A DNA stretch of 64,000 nucleotides from Syngnathus acus (lineage: Eukaryota > Chordata > Actinopteri > Syngnathiformes > Syngnathidae), in NCBI RefSeq assembly GCF_901709675.1, contig NC_051097.1:2344539-2408538 (forward strand). Direction: 5' to 3'. A model generated the notes under the pieces. It did not search any database. It had not been told where the DNA came from and was given only the letters and a program-made list of their open reading frames with translations. Below, piece after piece: positions 47,101-55,300 of the stretch. Both the position numbers and the translations under genes were made by a program. The first letter of the stretch is position 1. Each line of letters opens with the position of its first letter.

Positions 47101-50100
47101 CAGTTTTTGTGAGGATCTGTGTGTGCAGACTAAGACCTTCTGCACGTACAACAACGACAAACCTTGGTTTACACTGAACCTCAGGAGGCTGCGCAAAGTC
47201 AAGGAAGAGGCCTACAGGAGTGGCGACCGCGACCTGTTCAAGCAGACCAGAAACACACTGAACCGAGAGGTCAGGAAAGCCAGGAGGTGTTACGGGGAGA
47301 ACCTGAAGAGACACCTCTCTGCCAATCCTGATCCCTCAACAGTGTGGAAAGGTCTGCAGAGCATCACGGGGTACAAGAAACGAACCAGCTCAGTGGCCTA
47401 GTGGTAGAGTGTCCGCCCTGAGACTGGAAGGTTGTGGGTTCAAACCCCGGCCGGGTCATACCAAAGACTATAAAAATGGGACCCATTGCCTCCCTGCTTG
47501 GCACTCAGCATTAAGGGTTGGAATTGGGGGGTTAGATCACCAAATGATTCCCTAGCGCGGCACCGCTGCTGCTCACTGCTCCCCTCTCCCCCAGGGGATG
47601 GATTAAAATCACATGGGGATGGGTTAAATGCAGAGGACAAATTTCACCACACCCAGATGTGTGTGTGACAATCATTGGGACTTTAATCTTTAATCTTTAA
47701 ACCCCCGTCCTGTGGAGAGCCCAAGGCTTGCTAACCAGCTAAACAGGTTCTACTGCAGGTTTGATCGGTCCTCCCACACAACGGGACTTCCTGCAGCACA
47801 ATCTACATACTCACCTCTCCCCACAACTATTCTGTCCACACCTCTATCATCGTTGTCACCCACTACCGGGCAAACAGGTCAGTGGATGATGCGGTCAACA
47901 TGGGACTGCACTACATCCTGCACCACCTGGACACCCCAGGAACGTACGCCAGGATCCTGTTCGTGGACTTCAGCTCGGCGTTCAACACCATCGCTCCTGA
48001 CATCCTCCAACAGAAGCTCATCCAGCTTGCGGTGCCTGCCTCCACCTGTCAGTGGATCACCAGCTTCCTGACCAACAGGAGACAGGGTGTGAGGCTGGGG
48101 GGCATCACATCTGACACCCGGACCACCAATACTGGAGCCCCTCAGGGGTGCGTCCTCTCCCCACTGCTCTTCTCTCTCTACACCACAGGTGTCAAACTCA
48201 AGGCCCGGGGCCAGATACGGCCCGCCACATCATTTTATGTGGCCTGCGAAGACAAATTGTGCATCAAATTTGTGTGTCATTACTAGAATTGCAAATTGTC
48301 TTCACTTTTAATATCTTTTTTTTTTTTATAAATATTTGACCAGTTTTTAACTCATCTGATTTGAAGACGAGTTATTTGTCAGTTTGTTTTGTAGCTTTTA
48401 CTGTATATAATATGAGGTGCTCATACATTCATTTGGGTTGACAGTCATAATGGCCCTCCGAAAGAAGCTATGACTACAATGCGGCCCGTGAAATAAAGGA
48501 GTTTGACACCCCTGCTCTACACCAATGATTTCTCCTCAGGTGACTCTCCTGTGAAGCTCCTGAAGTATGCAGACGACACCACTCTCATCGGACTGATCCA
48601 GGACGGTGGTGAGACTGCGTACAGACAGGAGGTGGAGCGGCTGGTCCACTGGTGCAGCCAAAACCACCTGGAGCTGAACCCGCTCAAGACCGTGGAGATG
48701 ACAGTGGACTTCAGGCGAGACCCTTCACCACTTTTACCCCTCACTATCCGCAGTAATACTATTCTCTCCACAGACACCTTCAAGTTCCTGGGAACCACAA
48801 TCTCTCGGGACCTGAAATGGACCGGCCACATAGACTCTGTCCGGAAGAAGGCCCAGCAGAGGCTGTACTTCCTGAGACAGCTCAAGAAGTTCAACCTGCC
48901 GCGAGAGCTTCTGAAGACCTTCTACACTGCCATCATCCAGTCTGTTCTCTGCACCTCCATCACTGTCTGGTTTGGATCAGCCTCCAAACAAGACAAGCAC
49001 AGACTGCAACGGACAATCAGGACTGCAGAAAAGATCATTGGAATCAACCTCCCATCCAAGACTTGTACCTGTCCAGGACCAGGAAACGTGCAACGAACAT
49101 CTCTACAGACCCTTCTCACCCAGGTTGCAGTCTGTTTGAACTACTCCCCTCCGGACGGCGTTATAGAGCTCGGTACGCCAAAACCAGCAGACACAGAGAC
49201 AGCTTCTTCCCCCAGGCTGTTGCTCTGATGAACTCACACCACTCTTAGAGTCTCAGAGTCATTACTGTGCAATAACATCCTGCTCTTCACACCTTTTTTG
49301 AATTTGTCTACACTGTTTTTGCCATTTTTCACATGTCCTGAGTGTTGTTAGTCACCTAAATGTTGAACAGAGGGTGTGTTTTACCGAAGTCAAATTCCTT
49401 GTTTGGCACGCTCAAACATGGCGAATAAAAAACTCTTGAATCTTGAATTAGCGCAAGGGGGCCGAATAATATTGCACGCCCCACTTTTCAGTTTTTTATT
49501 TGTTAAAAAAGTTTAAATTATCCAATAAATTTCGTTCCACTTCACGATTGTGTCCCACTTGTTGTTGATTCTTGACAAAAAATTACAATTTTATATCTTT
49601 ATGTTTGAAGCCTGAAATGTGGCGAAATGTTGAAAAGTGCAAGGGGGCCGAATACTTTCGCAAGGCACTGTATGTGTCAGTTGTAATAAAACAGTGCAAA
49701 CGTGTTTATTTTCTCAGTTTGATGTGATACAAAAAGTTATTGATCATGAAAATGTAAGAATAGGTGCAAAGTAACACTTCTAAAGCCGGTTTTCATCAAG
49801 TTTAAGTGTGTTTAAGGCTTGCGGGAAGGGTAAAAACAAATAAATACATTTGCATAATTATATTCTTTTAAATTATACTGGCAATTGAATATGTAATCTG
49901 GGTGTTGTGTTGAAATCAAAGAATTTGTGCAAAACAAAAAAGCTGGAAGTCAAGAACTCATTAATTTGCACTCTTGCAAAATCAAATTATCCTAAAAATG
50001 GCAGTCTCCGTGAGAGAATACAAGATGTACTACGTAGCAGTGCTCATTTGTGATTTTTTTTATTTATTTCAGATGCATAGCTCATTTTTATATTGTGGAC

Positions 50101-51123
50101 CAATTTAATTCTTTTAAATTATACTGTAGCAACTAATGCCAGACTTGTTTATAGAATTTTGTGAACTTGTGTGAAAAAATACAAGTCAAAGTGTTTTAGG
50201 AGTAAACAACTCTCAATGAAATAGTTGTATAAACCATATCTAATAAGACATGCTTAACCTAATTTTTGCAAAAGCCCAACATTTAGGTACAATTAATTAG
50301 ATTTTTCATTGTGATACATCTTCATGTATTGCTTGAATTTTGAATAATAATAGTATAATTAGTATTTATTATGATTGTGATTATTATTATAAATCGTAAT
50401 AGGACCTTGAAATTTTTAACTTCATATTAAATCGTAATAATATGAAAGAATTGCGCATGTTTTCTAATCGTTCAGTTCCAAGACGCTCTCCGAAATAACG
50501 GTGACAGGGTTGCTATCCGAGACATCAGTGGCAGAAGAACAGCGTTTGAAGTTTAGTGCAAAATTAGATTATCTACCATCATCACCGCGATTAAACGAGA
50601 CAATAGCAACCCTAACCTCAGCAACTCAATTCATACGCAGCACGTGTTGCGTTTGCCATCTGCTCCACGTTAAATCGTTTGGTTAAATCACGATCATTTC
50701 ATGTGGCAGTTGTCTTTCAGTTGAGCAAAAAGAGCCGTCTACACTTCGGATGACACAGGCGCACTAGATAGATACTGTACAATCGTAAGGCTTCACTGAC
50801 TGTGTCAAATAAGGCCGGAGTGTCCGTAGTCTTCTCCTGTCAGCCATGTTGAGGACTAACAGGAAACTTTAATGCAACTCAAAAGTTGCGGTAAGAATTT
50901 AACAGACTCGCCAGACTAGCTAGCCAGCAGCGAGTTAGCGAGCGGCGTAACGCGGAAGATTTGTATGAACAGGGCTCACCTGGTACTCCATTCCCGGAAT
51001 ATGAGGAGCAGTCTTGGTGCTGTAGTGTTGGACTGGAAAACCCGCCAACTTGCACGGCCAGACTCGCCTTCTGAGCCTCGCCGCAAACACAGACGGCTTC
51101 CACACGCGCGACATGCAAACCAT
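29130..51123 (-). CDS. fpgs: Folylpolyglutamate synthase (15 exons, 575 aa)
   Basis: FPGS adds glutamates to folates, retaining them in cytosol and mitochondria. Exons 5'-3': 51123-50980, 42536-42408, 42272-42219, 41856-41792, 41142-41028, 39223-39149, 38936-38875, 37618-37516, 36646-36569, 34866-34719, 34169-34086, 33657-33507, 32488-32413, 31002-30936, 29506-29130. The sum of 1728 nt is in frame and sites are GT-AG. The ATP-binding G-T-K-G-K-G-S-T spans exons 3-4 (residues 105-112). Other family blocks are [41 protein letters not shown] and terminal S-L-H-L-V-G-G. Exon 1 encodes an Arg-rich leader plus an internal Met-Glu-Tyr-Gln start. Human FPGS is 587 aa. The 8.4-kb intron 1 holds a nested transposon pile. 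Confidence 0.96.
29771..30517 (+). mobile_element. Element A copy 4, internally shortened
   Basis: Ends CCGTAATTTTCGGACTATAA and TTATAGTCCGAAAATTACGG with flanking TA on both sides. At 747 bp it lacks the ~118-bp tandem array. The inner block 'gtatgggcctgtggaata' and 3' block 'attgccccccaaaatgcgac' are retained. It lies in FPGS intron 14. Confidence 0.8.
31231..31562. mobile_element. hAT-like MITE (GTGTCAAACT family)
   Basis: Starts CAGGGGTGTCAAACTAATTT and ends TTGAGTTTGACACGGGT. The middle matches the fragment at 5374-5582 and the edges match 48184-48514. No ORF. It lies in FPGS intron 13. Confidence 0.75.
31913..32262 (+). repeat. (CATC)n microsatellite heading a dispersed repeat
   Basis: About 16 tetranucleotide units at 31913-31978 run directly into 'gtaccgcttgtcttcacggg', 'gctggagcctatcccagcag' and 'catgcaaactccacacaggg', the same dispersed repeat as at 8757. 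This is the best-preserved copy and shows that the microsatellite is part of the repeat head. Confidence 0.8.
32766..33092 (+). mobile_element. Element A right-end fragment
   Basis: From 'ggatttaatgatttggagtg' to the terminal 'tagtccgaaaaatacgg', this matches the last third of the element A copies. The left part is missing. Confidence 0.7.
33300..33432 (+). mobile_element. Second element A right-end fragment
   Basis: Starts in 'ttccccaaaatgcgactt' and ends 'gtagtccaaaaaatacgg'. It repeats the last ~130 bp of element A and lies about 75 bp from FPGS exon 12. Confidence 0.65.
34285..34545. mobile_element. Foldback MITE with ~80-bp inverted arms
   Basis: The left arm 'gacagtttcggctgtcac ... 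ttccttgtgtgacatg ... agctgattgg' and the reverse complement of the right arm 'gacagttttggctgtcag ... ttccttgtgtgacatg ... agctgatcgg' align with few differences around a centre of roughly 90 bp. No ORF. It lies in FPGS intron 10, close to exon 11. Confidence 0.7.
35354..36172. mobile_element. Non-autonomous hAT element with 8-bp target duplication
   Basis: Ends CAGTGTTTCCCAACC and GGTTGGGAAACACTG are flanked by the perfect repeat ctctaatg (35346-35353 and 36173-36180). At 819 bp no transposase frame is recognisable. It lies in FPGS intron 9. Confidence 0.92.
40238..40350 (-). repeat. CCATCC-headed dispersed repeat, short reverse copy
   Basis: The reverse complement reads 'cattcatccatttcctgaac', then 'agcgctggagggtatcccag' and a 'gggcggtaggcgg' block, matching the head of the dispersed repeat. 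It lies in FPGS intron 5. Confidence 0.55.
40842..40965 (+). repeat. TIR-repeat fragment with 'ataagccgc' motif
   Basis: Begins 'taccgtaatttctgaatata' and repeats 'ataagccgc' twice. It resembles the element A terminus but with a distinct subterminal sequence, so it is probably a related family. It lies about 60 bp from FPGS exon 5. Confidence 0.5.
41935..42170 (+). repeat. Diverged CCATCC-headed dispersed repeat copy
   Basis: Order of 'acttatcccagcagac', 'ccccagccaatcggagccc' and 'catgctaaccatccaccact' follows the dispersed repeat, with many substitutions. It separates FPGS exons 3 and 4. Confidence 0.5.
43327..43905 (-). mobile_element. Truncated ZBED-like hAT inside element A
   Basis: Starts CAGTGATCCCCAACC and follows the element at 24283-25198 closely, including the minus-strand finger ORF, but the opposite terminus is missing. 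Its insertion into element A sequence is inferred from the order of fragments. Confidence 0.7.
43635..43820 (-). pseudogene. hAT transposase BED-finger fragment (about 61 codons)
   Basis: The frame encodes [19 protein letters not shown] and the downstream H-M-E-T-K-H, a complete C-x-x-C/H-x-x-x-x-H finger, unlike the 24556-24840 copy. The N-terminus is shifted by indels and the stop follows the finger. Confidence 0.55.
44982..45988 (+). pseudogene. Tc1 transposase, frameshifted
   Basis: The order is intact: an N-terminal helix-turn-helix ([13 protein letters not shown]), a second DNA-binding helix region ([12 protein letters not shown]), the first catalytic block (L-W-S-D-E-T-K-I-E), the middle block (Q-Q-D-N-D-P-K-H) and [11 protein letters not shown] with the last acidic residue. 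The reading frame changes near 45180-45215, 45390 and 45670, where an in-frame TGA also occurs, so no full transposase can be made. Confidence 0.9.
47388..47699 (+). mobile_element. Full-length tRNA-derived SINE inside the LINE
   Basis: The head 'ctcagtggcctagtggtaga' with A box tggcctagtgg and B box ggttcaaacc is a pol III promoter of tRNA type. The body shares the 'aagggttggaattggggggt' and 'ctcccccaggggatgg' segments with the copy at 18886, and the tail is a (TTTAATC)n repeat. It separates the LINE linker from its RT region. Confidence 0.9.
48184..48514. mobile_element. hAT MITE with 8-bp duplication, inside LINE RT
   Basis: The 331-bp element ends in GTTTGACACCCCTG and starts CACAGGTGTCAAACTCAAGG. 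The perfect 8-bp repeat ctctacac flanks it (48176-48183, 48515-48522). Removing it and one repeat restores the RT frame from S-L-Y-T to N-D-F, confirming a clean insertion. Confidence 0.93.
49671..50979. other. Remaining FPGS intron 1, no recognised feature
   Basis: AT-rich intronic sequence with no exon, RNA gene or known repeat that I can identify. A slightly more GC-rich stretch precedes FPGS exon 1 from about 50820. Confidence 0.5.
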
Positions 51124-51349
51124 TATTGGACGCTGAGCTGTCAAGGGAAGTTAGAACCAAATATGGTGTTTGGGGCGTGACGTACTTGATGACGTTGCGG
51201 AAGCAAATGATTATGCAGAAATTCATAGCGTTTAAAAAATAAAGTAAAAAACTATACAAACTAATTTAAAAAAAATTAAATGTATATTAGAAAAAAAAAG
51301 AAAACAAGACAGTTGGGGGGGGGGGGGGGTGAATTGTGAAAGTAGAGGC

Positions 51350-51545
51350 ATTACAGCGGGTCGATCTGTAAGCGGACGGTAAAGGGTTCGAATCCAGCGA
51401 TGACCGAATCACGTGTCCTTGTGTTCTTGGGCAAGACACTTCCCACACCTTATTTCCTCTCGGTCGCCATTGTAAATGAGAAAGTGTTCTCAATTGACTT
51501 ACCTGGTAAAACATTGAATAATGATGAGAAGAAGAAGAAGAAGAA
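51350..51545 (+). mobile_element. tRNA-derived SINE with (GAA)n tail
   Basis: A tRNA-like head with B box ggttcgaatcc at about 51388 is followed by 'ttcttgggcaagacacttcc', a common fish SINE body segment, and ends in (GAA)n near 51527-51545. This family is different from the SINE at 47388. A 15-G run lies just upstream. Confidence 0.75.
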
Positions 51546-51964
51546 GAATAGTAATAAATGCCCACGAGGGACAATATTTCTCATGTTTATGCTTTAAAGC
51601 CCATTTAGCATAATTATCATATTAATAGCATCATTCAAAATATAAATTTTAAATACAATCCCCGGTATTTATATATTTTACCCAAACATCGAAGGCCGGC
51701 TCGTGGATTCAACAGTAACACACAGGTTTCCAAAGATGTTCTGTTAACGTGTTGTAAATACCGTTACCATACCATAACCACACAACACTTGAGCCTATAT
51801 AATTTGTCACTTTGTGTGAAATAACGTTTATTAATACTATACATTTGGAGTGTGGCCTTTGGCATCACAACTGTCCAAAACTGACGAAAAACACACACAA
51901 AATTATTATGTATTTCGTTGATTTGATGACCATGGTCCATATTTATATTCCGGTAATTTTTTTA

Positions 51965-52126
51965 TTCAAGATTCAAGAGTTTTTATTCGCCATGTTTGAG
52001 CGTGCCAAACAAGGAATTTGACTTCGGTAAAACACACCCTCTGTTCAACATTTAGGTGACTAACAACACTCAGGACATGTGAATAATGGCAAAAACAGTG
52101 TAGACAAATTCAAAAAGGTGTGAAAC
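51965..52126 (-). mobile_element. 5'-truncated Rex1-like LINE 3' end
   Basis: The reverse complement matches 49290-49447 of the nested LINE, including 'gaggcgtgtt'-type tail sequence around the shared 'caccctctgttcaacattta' block. Only the last ~160 bp inserted, in antisense to CDK9. Confidence 0.85.
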
Positions 52127-52395
52127 AATACATTTTGAATTTTAGCCTCGATAATACAAGAAAATAATTTGAATAATTACAGGTTAAAATCAGCACATAC
52201 TGGCATCAGCACTAAATTATGAAAACATGCTTCAATTTCGGGCGCAAAAAAAAAAAAAAAATCGAAGATTCTCTGTTTCAGCCTGCTACTGATCCACACC
52301 CAGTCCGGTAGAGAGCGGTGATGTGCATGAATACCGGTTGCCAAGCGCCAGCAAGACGAAGAAGACACTGCGTACTTCGTACATGCTAAGCAAAC

Positions 52396-55300
52396 ATGCA
52401 GCGAGAAAAAACCAACAACTCCGGCGGGACTGAAAAGTAAGAATGCATACAGAAAACAAAACTAAACAATTTGTCTTACTTGTTCAATCGGTGTGCACTT
52501 TGGTTAGTTCTATGTGTGTGTAAAATTAGCCTAATAACAAGTTCGACGTCTCATCTGCAGGCCTGACCGAGAGGCCGCCATTATGTCCAAATACTACGAA
52601 GGAGTTGAATTTCCTTTCTGTGACGAGTTCTCCAAATATGAAAAACTAGCAAAAATAGGACAAGGGACATTTGGGTGAGTAATATGTGTATAAACACCTG
52701 AGAAACGCTATTCAGGGTTAATGTGCCTTAACAAGCTAATTGCTAATGACTTGTACCGTAAACAAAGTTTACATCGCTGGTTTCCAAGCTAAGAGAACGT
52801 TAACCTCAACGAGAAATTGATTTGTGTATGGATATACATGGTTTTATAATAGCCTGCATGTTGCGTTTCTAATAACAAAGCGATAATTATTTTAACGTTA
52901 CATACAACACGATTTTGTGTGAGTCTTCTCTGTGATCTACTTGTCTCATTCACAGGGAGGTGTTCAAAGCAAAACACAGACAGACTGGAAAGAAGGTTGC
53001 ACTGAAGAAAGTTTTAATGGAAAATGAGAAGGAAGGGGTAAGTCTTCACAGTACTGTAATGCCCCTCAGTGAGTCAAGGATGCTCAGACGGTTTGATCGC
53101 CGCTTTTATTATAACAAAAAGGCAACAGAAAAACACATTCAAACAGGAGTTGCTGGTGGCCACAACTCACGCCCATGCGCCTCACACACCAACTGATTGT
53201 CAAGCTAACCAGCCCACACAACCCACCCGCATGACGTCACTTCCCACTCCTGGCCCCGCCCTCACACGCCCAGATACGACAACAAATAATACAGGACATT
53301 ACAGTACCTTTAAAATGAGAATTGCTATTTTAACGGGAAAGGGTGAAACTAAAGTAGCTGCAGCAAACCTATGACGTATGTAAATATTAGGGGTGTAAAT
53401 CGCGGGTTTTGTCACGATACGATATCATATCGATACAAAGAAACACGATACGATATTTGCCGATATCTTAAAGCCTGCTGTGATTCATTCACGATACATC
53501 ACGATATAGTGCTCTACGATCGATATAGAACAATATCCTGATTTATAACAATTCATACGCAAAATCAACAAGGTACTGCAAACTCTTTATTTAGGAAATT
53601 ACAAAGTGTTTCCAAACGAATGACTTGAAGCCCAAAGGGGAGCGAATTTCCTCGTCTTCTTGGACACTAGCCATAGCACCAGCCCAGGAGCCGCGTAGTT
53701 GTCGGCTCCCCTTTCACGTGCCTGCTCTGCTCACAACACAACACGCCGCGCACTGCTCCCGGAAAGAGGAAGCAAGCAACAATGAACTGGATTTCAAAAT
53801 AAAGTCGCGTCTAATGTCCGAGGTCAGAAACGGGCGATATAGATCGATGTTTACGTTTAGCATCGATGCCAACAAATCGTAGAGCATTATATCGATTAGT
53901 CGATGTGTATCGATGAATCGTTACACCCCTAGTAAATATCCACTCCAACTGGCTGTCAATCACAAATCTAAAATGACTCCTTGTATAACTTTACTTCACA
54001 CACAGGACAACCTTTTGCCATGGAAATTCAGTTAACCGCAATTTTGTTTGAGTGGAAAACTAGTTTGATCTTCTCTTGGCGTGTTTACGGCAGCCGTTAG
54101 CTGTTCATTGACTCAATTAATGTGATGCTACATTACAGTTACGGTGAGCTCTCGTCACTTTGCGCGTCACCTTTCGTGAATGTGCTACTTTTATAAGTGA
54201 CAGGAGAACAGCGTTTAAATTAGGGCTGTGGACTCGGTCGGATTTTTGCACCGAGTCCGAGTCCGGCCTCTTGACCACGAGTCCGAGTCCGGCTGTCCAT
54301 TTTTTCTGTTAATTCATGTGACTGCTTAGTCTTTATTCAAGGCTAATTTAGATCAAAATCTAAATAATTACAACAGTTTTGTGATGGCTTTGTCTTTATT
54401 AAACATATAAACGAATACAATAAACAGATACTTTCAAGTTTTAATCATTAATTACACCACTATAGCTCAGACATTTATCTAAACACAAATAATTAGTGAC
54501 GACCCCACAACTATCGAAACACATCAATGATATAAGCTGGGTGACATAATCGTCCTTGACATTGGTACATAATGTAAACATTAGCCTAAGTGCAACTCAA
54601 CGTGGCCGCATTGATCGTAACTTACGCTCCGTTTCCCCCCCAAATCTAGAGGCAAAACATTGTTCTCTCGCTACTCCCGGGTTCTTCCATCTTGGCTGCG
54701 CGCGGGGCATTGTGGGTCTTGTACGTGCACGCACGCAGGCAGGCAGGCGCGGGCGCGCACGCAACAACTAAATTTGTCTTCATAACAAGCAAGCAGGGCT
54801 GTGGACAGTATTCCTACGCGCATTCTCAGCAGCATGATGAAAATAAAATTCAATAACGTCACTGAGGCATATTTTAACGAACTCCACTTCATTGTATGGC
54901 TTTTTAGCCCGTGCAATGTTCCAAGCCAGTTGAAACAATGCAAGTGTGACAGTCTCTGAGTGCTTCGTAATTTTTTTGAAAAACTGTACCTATTTTTCTG
55001 CCTGACTTTTCAAAGTCTCCAAACTTGTGCTTGCGAAATTCAGTCCCTTTTGCAAAGTCCTTATCGATATTGGCATGAAGTGAGCTGAAGTGGCGCTGAC
55101 CATTTGAAGCTTTTAAATGCGCCAATGACGTCCGACATATCAGGCAGAATGGCTTGCCATAGCGTTCAACAAAAAACAACTTTAACTCTGTTAAAAACGT
55201 CCTGTGTTCATCGTCATATATTCGTTTAGCTGTGCATTTTTTCCTTGCCATTTTGGCAAGCGTCTTGTCAGCTTTTCTGGACCTAATGGGCCCCCGTAGT

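Larger units (their letters stand above)
45989..49448 (+). mobile_element. Rex1/CR1-group LINE inserted in the Tc1 element
   Basis: Begins with 'catatgatggcgccgcgg' 5' sequence and ends with a short repeated tail (cttgaatcttgaat). It encodes an apurinic-like endonuclease region (46270-46916; [14 protein letters not shown]), a linker (46900-47390) and reverse transcriptase (47870-49228; [25 protein letters not shown]). A frameshift lies near 46910, part of the RT N-terminus is deleted near 47865, and a SINE and a hAT MITE interrupt the ORF. The Rex1-like call rests on the F-S-S-A-F-N-T motif and RT style. Confidence 0.85.
44596..49670 (+). mobile_element. Tc1/mariner element split by a LINE
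   Basis: Ends CAGTGCCTTGCGAAAGTATT and AATACTTTCGCAAGGCACTG are flanked by TA, with inverted repeats extending about 200 bp (for example 'gcctgaaatgtggcgaaat' on the right mirrors 'atttcgccacatttcaggc' on the left). A transposase pseudogene occupies 44982-45988. The LINE at 45989-49448 interrupts the element just after the transposase; without it the element would be about 1.6 kb, the usual Tc1 size. Confidence 0.93.
51124..52395. promoter_or_regulatory. Shared divergent upstream region of FPGS and CDK9
   Basis: The start codons are 1.27 kb apart and point away from each other, so both promoters should lie here. A SINE (51350-51545) and a LINE tail (51965-52126) occupy the middle, leaving about 220 bp beside FPGS and about 270 bp beside CDK9. 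GC-rich sequence flanks each start codon. No TATA box is evident. Confidence 0.6.

Noticed and set aside
46820-47401. Possible host gene with a 190-aa open frame
   Set aside because: It is the region between endonuclease and reverse transcriptase of the nested LINE, continuing in a shifted frame.
47388-47460. Functional tRNA gene (A and B boxes present)
   Set aside because: The tRNA-like head is fused to a SINE body and the acceptor stem does not close; a near-identical body without the head occurs at 18886.
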